Assembly (NCBI GenBank): GCA_043804925.1
Contig: JAZDIP010000104.1
Span: 1 to 64,000 of the forward strand
DNA: 64,000 bases
Reading direction: 5' to 3'
From: ChocPot-Mid sp043804925
Lineage (GTDB): Bacteria; Bacteroidota; Ignavibacteria; Kapaibacteriales; UBA2268
In this document: positions 7,250 to 16,500 of the stretch, in pieces
Layout: each line of letters begins with the position of its first letter
How positions within the stretch are numbered: the stretch's first letter is position 1
Made by a program: the position numbers and the translations under genes
Notes under the pieces: model-generated
The model's input: the letters and a program-made list of their open reading frames with translations, nothing else
What the model was told of the DNA's origin: nothing
Database searches by the model: none

Positions 7250-9703
7250 TTATTTATCCTGAACAAATTCAAAATACTCGATTGGCATTATTGGCATTGG
7301 TATACCATTGTTATCAATCCTAAATTTTAACATTTTAAACTGTTCGGTGGTTTTGTTGATATTAACACCCAACAATCCCGGCAGTATACTGCTCAAATCG
7401 AATAATTCAGGTTTGGGATATTCAACAATCATAACTTCATCATCTAAATCATATCCAGCTAATTTTTTTGCAATTTTCAAAGCTTCATCCAAACCGCCTA
7501 ATTTGTCAACCAGGCCAATCTTATTACCTTCCAGACCTGTCCATACTCTTCCCTGTGCAATGTCATGTACTTTATCGTATTCCATGCCACGACCGGTTGA
7601 AACTTTGGTAACGAAATCCTTATAATGTGCTATTATCATTTTTTCCATTTGCCCTTTTTCATCTTCATTAAGATTTCTTGCAGGTAAACCGATTGAAATT
7701 AAAGGTAACAAAAAAGGATAACCCAAATCGGCATATTTACCACGTTTGACGATTTCGGTTTTTATTCCCAAAGAGTCGGCAAGTCCTTTATCGTAAAACC
7801 ATGCACCAATTACACCAATAGACCCTGTAATTGTCATTGGAGCAGCGAGAATTGTGTCGGCATCCATCGAAAGCCAATATCCGCCAGAAGCAGCAACAGC
7901 ACCTTGCGATACAATAATGGGCTTTTTACCTTTGAACTTTCTTAGTACTTCTGAAACAACATCCGAAGCCATACCGTCACCCCCGGGAGAATCCACTCGA
8001 AGAATGATTGCACCAATTTCCCCGCTCTCGGCAACTTTTTTCAAATATTTGGAAAGTTCTCTTGCATTTATACCATTATCCATTGCACAAGCACCAAGTG
8101 CATAAACAACAGCAATTGCTTTTGTCGGTTCGCCCCATCTATCGTCTGTCGGTGCTGTACTTTTCCAAAGTACAGATGATGATATCAAATTCGATTTTGG
8201 TTCGAGATTATCCATAATCTCTTTAACGTCGTTCCATCTTGCTAAAGTATCAACCAAACCCAATTTATAAGCTTCGGATGCGATATAAATCATGCTTCCA
8301 TCAACGAGTTCATCGAATTTTTCGGGGCTTAAATTTCTACTTTCACAAATTTCTTTTCTTGAAAATTCATACCAATCATCTATCAGCTTTTGTCTTTGCT
8401 CCCTGTCCCCATCGGACATATTGTCTCTCCCAAAATTTTCATATGCCGATTTATATTTAAAGTATCTGAGCTCTTCAAAACCAATTCCGGCATCGTCCAA
8501 CATTTTTTTATAATAACTTCTGCCGAGAGCGAAACCTTCCAGGGTTATTGCACCTTGCGGATCCATTACAATTTTATCGGCAATCGAAGCAAAGTGATAT
8601 CCGGTCAATCCAATTCTGTCGGTAAATATTATAACTTTCTTGCCGTATGTTTTAAACTCTTTCAATTTTTCACGTACTTCCCAGGCAATTTCCATGTTTG
8701 CGTTCATGCCTGACACATTTATAACAAGCCCATTTATCGAAGATGATTTTTTTGCTTCATCAATTTTTTGTAGAATATCCAAGAGCTTGTTTGAGTTGTC
8801 GAACCAAAGAAATTTATTATAATTTATTGCTCCTTTTAAATCCATTTGGACAAAGGTGTTTCCAAATCCAATATTATCGGCAAATGTTCTGTCGCTTGCA
8901 CCGAGCCGGATTGAATAACTATTGTATCCGTATTTTTGTTCTTTATCAAATTGTGATTGTGAAGAAAATCCGATATTACCCAAACTCATATCAATACCGA
9001 GTGCCATAGATTTATCTTTAAAATACCTACCGTTCAAACGTAATCCGTCGAGAAATTCCCAAGACAGTCCTGCACTCCAGTTAGCTTTTTTAATACTTTG
9101 TTTGTCAAACATAGCGACATCAGCGAAAACTGCAAAAGGATATGTTCCGACCGGGCGAATTGCCAATTCTACAACACTTTCTCCTCCACTTTTCTCAAAG
9201 GCAAATGTCCTTTGCAAGCCAATTGAAAGCTCACGGAAAGGTCTTATTAATCCTCCTAAAAATAATATACCGCTACGGTTGAAGTAATCAACATCTCCAA
9301 AGGAATAACCAAATCCAAAACCAAAATTGAAAATCCGGTTACCTAAACCAAAGGAATACCGAAAATTATAAACAGATTTATTCCCATCATTTTCACTGAT
9401 TATACCATAGCCGGAACTTGGCAAATTCATGGATAAAATATCACTTTTAGGTGAAGCCATGAAAATTCCCCAGCTCTTCAAAGTACCCATATCTTTGTTC
9501 CCTTCGGATAATGTGAACAGTAAATCAGGTTCATTTAAATAGGTTGTTGTCGCAGGATTGAAGTATCCATACAATCCATACTTAAATGCCCCCGGAGATG
9601 TTTGCATGAAATCTTTCAATTCGTAGTAGGATAAAAATCCCGACTGTGAATACAAATTATTTATTGATAATATCAATATTAGTAAACCGATAATCTTTTT
9701 CAT
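7250..9703 (-). CDS. sppA: Signal peptide peptidase SppA with extra N-terminal beta-rich domain
   Basis: This 817-residue protein has a cleavable-looking signal sequence (residues 1-20). It carries two tandem SppA/ClpP-fold domains, at about residues 300-500 and 525-770. The Ser/Lys dyad is visible: Lys418 in YKSAYENF corresponds to the catalytic lysine of the 67-kDa SppA type, and Ser606 in AASGGYW to its serine. SppA degrades residual signal peptides at the inner membrane. E. coli SppA has about 618 residues; the extra 280 here come before the first SppA domain. They are rich in alternating aromatic/glycine strands (RIFNFGFGFGYSFG, GLSWEF) resembling an outer-membrane beta-barrel, so localisation may differ from the classical enzyme. 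An MlaE-type permease lies upstream on the same strand. Confidence 0.9.
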   Translation of the reverse strand: MKKIIGLLILILSINNLYSQSGFLSYYELKDFMQTSPGAFKYGLYGYFNPATTTYLNEPDLLFTLSEGNKDMGTLKSWGIFMASPKSDILSMNLPSSGYGIISENDGNKSVYNFRYSFGLGNRIFNFGFGFGYSFGDVDYFNRSGILFLGGLIRPFRELSIGLQRTFAFEKSGGESVVELAIRPVGTYPFAVFADVAMFDKQSIKKANWSAGLSWEFLDGLRLNGRYFKDKSMALGIDMSLGNIGFSSQSQFDKEQKYGYNSYSIRLGASDRTFADNIGFGNTFVQMDLKGAINYNKFLWFDNSNKLLDILQKIDEAKKSSSINGLVINVSGMNANMEIAWEVREKLKEFKTYGKKVIIFTDRIGLTGYHFASIADKIVMDPQGAITLEGFALGRSYYKKMLDDAGIGFEELRYFKYKSAYENFGRDNMSDGDREQRQKLIDDWYEFSRKEICESRNLSPEKFDELVDGSMIYIASEAYKLGLVDTLARWNDVKEIMDNLEPKSNLISSSVLWKSTAPTDDRWGEPTKAIAVVYALGACAMDNGINARELSKYLKKVAESGEIGAIILRVDSPGGDGMASDVVSEVLRKFKGKKPIIVSQGAVAASGGYWLSMDADTILAAPMTITGSIGVIGAWFYDKGLADSLGIKTEIVKRGKYADLGYPFLLPLISIGLPARNLNEDEKGQMEKMIIAHYKDFVTKVSTGRGMEYDKVHDIAQGRVWTGLEGNKIGLVDKLGGLDEALKIAKKLAGYDLDDEVMIVEYPKPELFDLSSILPGLLGVNINKTTEQFKMLKFRIDNNGIPMPIMPIEYFEFVQDK

Positions 9704-9890
9704 ATATTTCCCTCAATAAGTATTTTCTTTGAATATACGGCACAAATTACGAAAAGTTTTAAAAATAATCTTTGTCGTATTATTTCAGTAATAATTGAAG
9801 ATAATAACTAATGGAATATGTGAAATAAGGAATTCAATTCCAGATTTGCAAAAATATCGAATTTTTTTGAAAAAAATTATTGATTGAAAA

Positions 9891-10667
9891 TTAGACCAAA
9901 TAACCAAATATGGCATCAACAATCAATATAGCAGCAGCAGATAGTGTAAATGCTCTTACGGTACTATTGCCCACACCTTCAGCACCTCCGCTTGTCATAA
10001 AACCGACATGGCATCCGATTAAGGCAGTTATACCGCCAAATATAAGTGATTTGCTCAAGCTGATTATTATTTCTTTATTGGAAAAATAAGTTTGTATGCT
10101 GTCGAAAAATTCGAATGTTGAAAATCCGAACTTAATTTGTACCAGCACCAAAGCACCAAGAAGTGCGACCATATTTGAAAATACGGCAAGTATGGGCATC
10201 ATAACCAATGCACCAAAAACGCGGGGCATCGCGAGGTATCTGTTTTTGTCAATAGCCATTATTTCCAAGGCATCTATTTGCTCCGACACCTTCATTGTCC
10301 CGATTTGTGCCGCTATAGCTCCACCTACACGACCGGCAATAACGAGTGCAGTAAGGACAGGTGTTAGTTCAGTAAATACTGCAGTTGCTATCGAAGCACC
10401 AAGGAATGGCCGGGTAATACCAAGCAAATTGAATTTCGAGAAAAGCAAAGTGGCTTCCAATGCGGCAATTGCACCGGTGAATGAACCAATTAAAATAACC
10501 AATGGCAATGAATCGGCACCGATTATGCTCATCTGCTCGACAACTAACTTCCTGTCTTTGATGACACGAGGGAAATAACGGAATATATTCAGTAACAGAA
10601 TTGTGATTTTACCAAATTCTGCTATGAAATTAATTACTTTTCTACCGAGCCGTGCTATATAATCCAT
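9891..10667 (-). CDS. mlaE: MlaE/YrbE-type ABC transporter permease
   Basis: This 258-residue integral membrane protein of the MlaE family is about full length. Family hallmarks are visible: the N-terminal amphipathic helix, IIGADSLPLVILIGSFTGAI, then ELTPVLTALVIAGRVGGAIAA around residues 100-120, and EQIDALEIMAIDKNRYLAMP. MlaE-type permeases pair with an MlaF-type ATPase and an MCE protein to move phospholipid between membranes or import lipids. Neither partner is adjacent: the next gene downstream on this strand is sppA, after 187 bases. Partners may lie elsewhere or upstream genes may have been separated by rearrangement. Confidence 0.93.
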   Translation of the reverse strand: MDYIARLGRKVINFIAEFGKITILLLNIFRYFPRVIKDRKLVVEQMSIIGADSLPLVILIGSFTGAIAALEATLLFSKFNLLGITRPFLGASIATAVFTELTPVLTALVIAGRVGGAIAAQIGTMKVSEQIDALEIMAIDKNRYLAMPRVFGALVMMPILAVFSNMVALLGALVLVQIKFGFSTFEFFDSIQTYFSNKEIIISLSKSLIFGGITALIGCHVGFMTSGGAEGVGNSTVRAFTLSAAAILIVDAIFGYLV

Positions 10668-10946
10668 GTTTATAATTTAAAATTTTCAATTTAAAATTTA
10701 AAATCAATTTTTAATATTTAATTTCAATGTCAAATATTAAAATCCAATCCCAACCGGATTGTTTTTTTTAAAAAAAAAGTTTCACGTTTAGCTGTTAAGC
10801 ATTCCATAATTTACAAAACTATTATAATACTTAATCATTCCAAAGAAAAAATGCAATAAAATTTTTATTTTAAAGTTTTAACAAGTTAGATAATAACTGT
10901 AGTTTGACAGAGTTTTTAGGTTTATTGAGTTTTTAGGAAGAAAATT

Positions 10947-12986
10947 TTGAAGAATATATTTCTTTTTTTCTTGTTTTTAATTATTAATTTTATTAATTAT
11001 GCCGAAGCCGTTGAGCCAAGGGACCATGTAATATTTTCAAAAGTTGATATTGATACTTCCGGTAAATTAAAAGCAATTATCAGTTGGGACAATGATACAA
11101 ATGCCAAGGATTACAGAATAAAGAGAAAGCTTCCGGCCGATGAATTTTGGACAGTAACTCTTGCCGAACTTGACAGTAATGCCTTGACATATACTGATAC
11201 GACAATTGAAAGCGGTATTTGTTATGAATATTTTCTGATGAAAAACTGTTCATTTCCTACAGACACAACCATGTATACTTATGAAGGATATGGTTATTTG
11301 TTTGTTGGGTCTCTGATAAACGTCCCCGACCATAGTGGGGTATTACTTTTACTCGTTGATAATACAGTAGCCGATTCTTTGAGAATAGAGATTGACAGAT
11401 TCATCGAAGACCTAACCGGAGATGGCTGGCAGGTAATAAGGCGAGATGTTCCAAGAACAGAGGAGTTTGACGGAAAAGGCGTAAAAAAAATCAAGGAATT
11501 GATTGTTGAAGAGTATTACAAATCTAATGGTGAACTAAGCTCTTTGCTCTTGCTTGGACGAATAGCCGTACCTTATTCAGGTGATTATGCTGTTGACGGA
11601 CATGATGACCATAAGGGAGCATGGGTCGCCGATACATATTATGCAGATATTGACGGAGAATGGACTGACGAAAGCATTAATGACACTATGGCATCAAGAC
11701 AGGCAAACAGAAATATTCCCGGTGATGGAAAGTTTGACCAGAATCAAATCCCTACTGATGTTGAATTGCAAACAGGAAGAATTGATTTTTATAATTTGAA
11801 TTACTTTGAACGTAGCGAAATAGAACTTTTGAGGAAATATTTGAACAAAAACCATGATTATCGTCATGGTACAATGAAACCGGATTACATAGGTATAGTA
11901 GATGATAATTTTGGTATGTATGGTGATGTATTCGCTTCAACCGGGTGGATGGAATTTTCAGGATTGTTAGGTCCGAATAATGTTCAAAAGGGTGAATTTA
12001 TGGTGCCTTTGGGTACTAATCCCAGATTATTGGCTTACGGTTGCGGTCCGGGGTCTTATCGTAATATCTCAGCTGTTGTACATTTAGAAGAGTTGGATAC
12101 TGTCAATGCTGGTGCTGTGTTTTCACAGTTACTTGGTTCTTTCAATGGTGATTGGGATGTCGAGGATAATATTTTGAGAAGTTTACTTGCATATTCTCCT
12201 TTCGCTTTGACTTGTTCGTGGACAGGTAGACCTTACTGGCATTTTCACCATTTAGGAATGGGATATCCGATTGGATACTCGACAAAAGTTTCGCAAAATA
12301 ATCAGATACTGTATGAAAGTAATGGAAGATATGGATACAGATTCGTTCATGTTTCGTTGCTTGGAGACCCGACATTGAGGATGCATGTTGTAGAACCGGC
12401 AGAGAATTTATATTTATCTTCAGAAGTTTCAATGAGCGGGAGTAAAGTTTTTCTGACTTGGGAAGCCGGTGAAGATGGACTTATAGGTTTTAATATCTAT
12501 CGTTCGGATGATATTTTCAACAAGTTTGTAAAAATAAATAATGAAATTATAACGAAAAATGAATTCAAAGACAACAATCCTTTGACAGGAAGAAATATTT
12601 ATATGGTAAGAGCAGTTCGCCATACGGAAACTGCGACCGGTTCTTTGATTAATATGAGTCAGGGAATTTTTGCGGAAACAGAATTACCAACTTTAAGTTA
12701 TGCTTCAAAATTGGATTATTCTTTGAAGTGCTATCCGAATCCTGCCGAGACTTCCACGAATATTTCGTATGTTGCCCCAAAAAAAGAAAGGGTAGATGTT
12801 TCGATATGGGATTTGGATGGTAAATTGGTTAAAGAAATTGCAAATTCTATTCTTAATCCCGGCTATTATCTTTATAGTTGGGATTTAACAAATAATCAAA
12901 GACAAATTGTACAATCCGGTATTTATTTAATAAAATTTACAACAAATAATAAAAGCATAGTTGCAAAATTGAATGTAATACGTTAA
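10947..12986 (+). CDS. Gingipain-fold (C25-like) T9SS protein, catalytic dyad apparently absent
   Basis: The 679-residue protein starts at TTG, with AGGAAG six bases upstream. After a signal peptide comes a short Fn3-like domain, then a C25 fold: LLLLGRIAVPYSG, a VADTYY strand, GRIDFYNLNYFERSEIELL, and VSLLGDPTLRM. A second Fn3-like domain (about 485-575) and a type-A T9SS sorting domain (CYPNPAE to NVIR) follow. In RgpB the catalytic His sits in YTGHGS and the Cys in ACVNGDF, 33 residues apart. Here the matching places read YGCGPGS (Pro368) and GSFNGDW (Ser398), 30 apart, so both catalytic residues look replaced. It is followed 49 bases later by a close paralogue. A structural or binding role is inferred. 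Confidence 0.8.
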   Translation: MKNIFLFFLFLIINFINYAEAVEPRDHVIFSKVDIDTSGKLKAIISWDNDTNAKDYRIKRKLPADEFWTVTLAELDSNALTYTDTTIESGICYEYFLMKNCSFPTDTTMYTYEGYGYLFVGSLINVPDHSGVLLLLVDNTVADSLRIEIDRFIEDLTGDGWQVIRRDVPRTEEFDGKGVKKIKELIVEEYYKSNGELSSLLLLGRIAVPYSGDYAVDGHDDHKGAWVADTYYADIDGEWTDESINDTMASRQANRNIPGDGKFDQNQIPTDVELQTGRIDFYNLNYFERSEIELLRKYLNKNHDYRHGTMKPDYIGIVDDNFGMYGDVFASTGWMEFSGLLGPNNVQKGEFMVPLGTNPRLLAYGCGPGSYRNISAVVHLEELDTVNAGAVFSQLLGSFNGDWDVEDNILRSLLAYSPFALTCSWTGRPYWHFHHLGMGYPIGYSTKVSQNNQILYESNGRYGYRFVHVSLLGDPTLRMHVVEPAENLYLSSEVSMSGSKVFLTWEAGEDGLIGFNIYRSDDIFNKFVKINNEIITKNEFKDNNPLTGRNIYMVRAVRHTETATGSLINMSQGIFAETELPTLSYASKLDYSLKCYPNPAETSTNISYVAPKKERVDVSIWDLDGKLVKEIANSILNPGYYLYSWDLTNNQRQIVQSGIYLIKFTTNNKSIVAKLNVIR

Positions 12987-13035
12987 ATTACATTTTTTTA
13001 GTTAATAAGTTGTTTAATAATTAAATGAGGTACCA

Positions 13036-15180
13036 ATGAAGTATTTTATACTTGTTATTTTGTTGCTAAGCTCTATTATCCTAAATTCAATTATTCCGGC
13101 AAATCTATATGGTCAACCGAATAATACACCAAAATTAGCTTCGCTATTTGTACATGCAGAGGTGACGAAAGAACCGAATCCTCAAATAAAGATAATTTGG
13201 GAAAAGCATCCTTATGCAGTTTCTTATGAAATTAGAAGAAAAAACTTCGGTGATGCTTACTTTCCCGGGGCAGCATTGGCACAACTTGATACTTCCAAGA
13301 CTTTTTTTACAGATGATAATGTAATTGTGGGGAAAGGATATGAATACGAAGTTAAAGCAATATATCAAGCTAAACAACAGATTTTCGCTGATACAGCCGA
13401 ACCATATTACTTTGCGGCAACAGGATATATTTATTCCGGAATTGATTTGGAATTAAAACCTGTCAACAGCAAATGCCTTCTTTTGGTTGAAGATAATCTT
13501 TTAGATGCATTACCTGTTGAAATTAACCGACTCGAAAATGATTTGATAAGTGAGGGATGGGAATTAATTAAACGTAATGTTCCCAGGACCGAAGCATTTA
13601 ACGGTGAGGATGTTAAATATGTAAAAAATATTATTCTTGGAGAAGCACAGAAAGACCCGGGAAAAGAAACTTATATATTTATTTTAGGGAGGGTTGCAGT
13701 CCCATATTCCGGATATATAGTTCCTGATGGGCATGGACCCACAGCAGGCGGACATCAGGGTGCCTGGCCCTGTGACGGATATTATGGCTCTCTCAACGAG
13801 AACAGTTGGACTGATGTTAGTGTAAATGTTGACAACAGTTCCAGACCGGAAAACAGGAATATCCCGGGTGATGGGAAATTTGACCCAAGCAGTTTCGAGT
13901 ATATTCCTATTAGTTATCCTGTCGGAAGGGTGGATTTTTATAATATGCCTACTTTCGAAGAGAGTGAAACTGAACTCATAAAAAATTATCTGGATAAAGA
14001 CCACGAATACCGTACAGGTAATATGCCATATATCAACCGTGGCTTAATAGATGATAATTTTGGCATGTACGGATTGAATGGTTTTTCCTCGTCCGCTTGG
14101 AGAGCTTTTCCTTTGTTTTTCGGAATAGATAGCGTACACGATAATGCGGCAGGATATGACTGGTTCAACAATCTTTCAGTTGATAGTTATCTTTGGGCTT
14201 ATGGTTGTGGTGGTGGCTCCTTAAATAGCTGTGGTGGTATTGGAGTTTCAGAACAGTTTGATACAATTAATGTTAATGCAATTTTTACGATGTTATTTGG
14301 TTCCTGGTTTGGAGATTGGGACTCACAAAATAATTTTATGCGTTCAGCATTATGTTCAAACCCATCAGTTTTAACATGTTGCTGGGCAGGCCGTCCACAT
14401 TGGTTCTTACAACACATGGATATGGGATTTCCTATCGGCTTTAGCTCAATGCTAAGCCAAAACAACAAAGCAAATTATATCGGATTGAATGTTAATTATA
14501 ATAATCTTTGGTACTATGTAAATCAATCAGCACAAGAAGTTCATATTGCCCTAATGGGTGACCCCACATTAAGAATGAAAATGGGGAAGGTTCCGGAGCC
14601 AAAAAATCTCAGCGTTTTACAAATTCCCGGATGGAAGGTACAGGTTACCTGGAATGTTCCTGATGGTAATAGTGATTATAGATATAACATATATCGTTCG
14701 GAAAAATTGAATGGACCTTTTTTGAAAATAAACTCAGAACCGGTTTCATCGCCTGAGTTTCTCGATACAAATATTTTATATGGTTCTGTTATATATATGG
14801 TAAGAGCTGTTAAGGTTGATACATCAAACAGCGGCACATTCCTAAACCTTAGCAGGGGAATAATTCAATCCATTGTTGTTAGCGATGTAGACGATAATAA
14901 AGGAATTTTAACTTCAGTTACGTGTTATCCAAATCCTGCTATCAATGAACTAAATATCTCGATTTCTCTTGAACAACTCTCGAATACTTATATTGAGATA
15001 TTCAACAACACAAGCAATATAGTAAAAACTTTTAATAACATATTACTTGTTCGGGGTGAACATAAACTGTCCTGGAATTTGTTGGATAATAACGGACTAC
15101 CGGTTCCCTCAGGTGCTTATTATGTTCGCATTAAGGCAAGCGATAAGGTAAAAGTTGATAAATTTACAGTGATAAGATAG
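13036..15180 (+). CDS. Second gingipain-fold (C25-like) T9SS protein, dyad apparently absent
   Basis: This 714-residue paralogue of the preceding gene is in the same orientation, with ATG after GAGG. The domain order is the same: signal peptide, Fn3-like domain, C25 fold (IFILGRVAVPYSG, PVGRVDFYNMPTFEESETELI, IALMGDPTLRMKM), Fn3-like domain, T9SS sorting domain from CYPNPAI to VIR. The places of the gingipain His and Cys read YGCGGGS (Gly393) and GSWFGDW (Ser423), again exactly 30 residues apart. The pair therefore shares the same altered core, and also CWAGRPHW/CSWTGRPYW and a GFPIGFS/GYPIGYS stretch. Conservation of the altered residues argues for a distinct subfamily and against random decay. 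A strong terminator follows, so the two probably form one transcript. Confidence 0.8.
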   Translation: MKYFILVILLLSSIILNSIIPANLYGQPNNTPKLASLFVHAEVTKEPNPQIKIIWEKHPYAVSYEIRRKNFGDAYFPGAALAQLDTSKTFFTDDNVIVGKGYEYEVKAIYQAKQQIFADTAEPYYFAATGYIYSGIDLELKPVNSKCLLLVEDNLLDALPVEINRLENDLISEGWELIKRNVPRTEAFNGEDVKYVKNIILGEAQKDPGKETYIFILGRVAVPYSGYIVPDGHGPTAGGHQGAWPCDGYYGSLNENSWTDVSVNVDNSSRPENRNIPGDGKFDPSSFEYIPISYPVGRVDFYNMPTFEESETELIKNYLDKDHEYRTGNMPYINRGLIDDNFGMYGLNGFSSSAWRAFPLFFGIDSVHDNAAGYDWFNNLSVDSYLWAYGCGGGSLNSCGGIGVSEQFDTINVNAIFTMLFGSWFGDWDSQNNFMRSALCSNPSVLTCCWAGRPHWFLQHMDMGFPIGFSSMLSQNNKANYIGLNVNYNNLWYYVNQSAQEVHIALMGDPTLRMKMGKVPEPKNLSVLQIPGWKVQVTWNVPDGNSDYRYNIYRSEKLNGPFLKINSEPVSSPEFLDTNILYGSVIYMVRAVKVDTSNSGTFLNLSRGIIQSIVVSDVDDNKGILTSVTCYPNPAINELNISISLEQLSNTYIEIFNNTSNIVKTFNNILLVRGEHKLSWNLLDNNGLPVPSGAYYVRIKASDKVKVDKFTVIR

Positions 15181-15214
15181 TCATTCAAAACATAGTGATT
15201 TAATCTGATAATAG

Positions 15215-15279
15215 ACCGAATATGAGTGAATTCTGATGAATTATTTCAGTATCAGTAATTCTATATTCGGTTTTTTTTT
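15215..15279 (+). terminator. Rho-independent terminator after the C25-like pair
   Basis: ACCGAATAT at 15215-15223 pairs with ATATTCGGT at 15263-15271. An inner stem, GAATTCTGAT against ATCAG-T-AATTC, extends the hairpin, and nine Ts end it. Confidence 0.85.
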
Positions 15280-15382
15280 AATTTACCCCATTTTAATCAG
15301 GATTTTGTCATGAATGATTTGGGTAAACTGAGTGAGCAATAATTCCATTTTCTATTTAACAAATATATTTCAATCTGTTTCG

Positions 15383-15390
15383 TATTTTTG
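15383..15390 (+). promoter_or_regulatory. Candidate -7 box (TATTTTTG)
   Basis: TATTTTTG fits the Bacteroidetes -7 element TAnnTTTG and lies 30 bases before the ATG at 15420. No TTTG occurs at the expected -33 distance, so support is partial. Confidence 0.4.
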
Positions 15391-15419
15391 TTTTTATAAA
15401 TATTCAAGAAAGGAAAAAA

Positions 15420-16154
15420 ATGTTTAAAATAAAAATTATATTTGCAACATCATTGTTTGTTTTGATATTATCTGCATGCGGCTCATCCGACGAGAGACCT
15501 GTACCGGAAGGATATACAAGAGGAATTGTTGTGGAAACAATGAACTCCGGAGGATATACATATATGTTGTTGGAACAGGACAACGATGAAGTTTGGATTG
15601 CTGCAACAGAGATGGAAGTAAAAAAAGACGATACTGTCTATTATTCAACTGCTATGGAAATGAAAGATTTTCACAGCAATACAATGAACAGGGACTTTAA
15701 AAAAATCATTTTTGCAGAAAATTGCACAAAAAATCCTTGGAAAGAAATTTCCAAAGATAAAAGCATGAAGGGTATGGGTGGAGGTGAAAATCCACATGAA
15801 ACCATGAGCAACGAAAAAGTTACCGGAATTAACGTCGAACCCATTAAAGATGGCTACACTATTGAAAAGCTATATTCTCTGAAAAGTAATTTATCAGGTA
15901 AGACAGTTAAAGTCAGAGGTAAAGTAGTTAAGTTCAACTCAGACATTATGGGCAAAAACTGGGTACACTTGCAAGATGGAACCGGCAGCAAAAATGATTT
16001 CGATATCACTATTACGACCGATGGGATAGTTAATGTAGGAGATGTTGTCGGATTCGAAGGTGTTTTGGCACTTGACAAAGATTTCGGAGCCGGATATAAA
16101 TTTTCAGTTATAATTGAAAATGCTTCAATAATCAAAGAGATGAGCGGAATATAA
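15420..16154 (+). CDS. Lipoprotein with NrfJ-like and OB-fold domains
   Basis: This 244-residue lipoprotein has signal MFKIKIIFATSLFVLILSAC and lipobox LSAC. The first half (about 30-105) reads GYTRGIVVETMNSGGYTYML, then VWIAATE and KDFHSNTMNRDFKKIIFAE, a pattern I associate with NrfJ-like/OB proteins of respiratory and redox loci. A methionine/glycine-rich linker follows, then a second OB-like domain (about 155-240) with GKTVKVRGKVVKFN, WVHLQDGTGS and GDVVGFEGVLALDKDFGAGY. It may bind small ligands or metals in the periplasm, but no direct function can be stated. The RBS AAAGGA precedes the ATG. It is a single-gene unit between a strong terminator and a repeat-bearing gap. Confidence 0.72.
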   Translation: MFKIKIIFATSLFVLILSACGSSDERPVPEGYTRGIVVETMNSGGYTYMLLEQDNDEVWIAATEMEVKKDDTVYYSTAMEMKDFHSNTMNRDFKKIIFAENCTKNPWKEISKDKSMKGMGGGENPHETMSNEKVTGINVEPIKDGYTIEKLYSLKSNLSGKTVKVRGKVVKFNSDIMGKNWVHLQDGTGSKNDFDITITTDGIVNVGDVVGFEGVLALDKDFGAGYKFSVIIENASIIKEMSGI

Positions 16155-16190
16155 TAGAAAAATTTAATATTCAAAATTAAGCAGGAGTTG

Positions 16191-16264
16191 TTGTCATTCA
16201 GAAAAAAACGAAGAGTCTATTGCTAATTTGAGTGCAGTATTCCCCGAATATTTCCGAATGACAA
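16191..16264 (+). repeat. Imperfect palindromic intergenic element
   Basis: TTGTCATTC at 16191-16199 is the exact reverse complement of GAATGACAA at 16256-16264, bounding a 74-base unit inside a 346-base gap. This resembles the dispersed GTCATTC...GAATGAC intergenic elements common in many bacterial genomes. Besides this element and the promoter downstream I see no gene in 16155-16500. Confidence 0.5.
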
Positions 16265-16432
16265 TATTTTTGTTGCAGAATCCCAATAAAATGCCGGACA
16301 TGCTATTTGGGATAATTGGAGTTAATATATGAATTTATAAGTAATTTACACAAAACAAACATATAAATTTATCTTTGAAAAAATGAAATTTATAACGTGT
16401 AATAAAATTTCGGTTAACTTCAATCTTAAAAC

Positions 16433-16463
16433 TTTGTATATTACGTCAATATGCTTAAATTTG
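16433..16463 (+). promoter_or_regulatory. Bacteroidetes-type promoter (TTTG-N19-TAAATTTG)
   Basis: TTTG at 16433-16436 and TAAATTTG at 16456-16463 have a 19-base spacer, matching the -33/-7 consensus. Transcription would begin near 16470, about 30 bases before the TTG start at 16501. Confidence 0.7.
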
Positions 16464-16500
16464 AAATTTATAACAAAACTAATTTAAAGGTGTTGAACTG

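Noticed and set aside
8239..9287. Several plus-strand open frames opposite sppA
   Set aside because: They mirror the codon pattern of sppA, have no ribosome-binding sites or recognisable domains, and sppA is certain.
10096..10578. 160-residue open frame opposite mlaE
   Set aside because: It is a reverse-strand shadow of a highly conserved permease, with threonine/asparagine-rich composition and no family.
10745..10769. CAATCC/GGATTG hairpin with T run as a terminator
   Set aside because: The six-base stem lies in the leader between divergent genes with no plus-strand gene upstream, so it is likely chance in AT-rich DNA.
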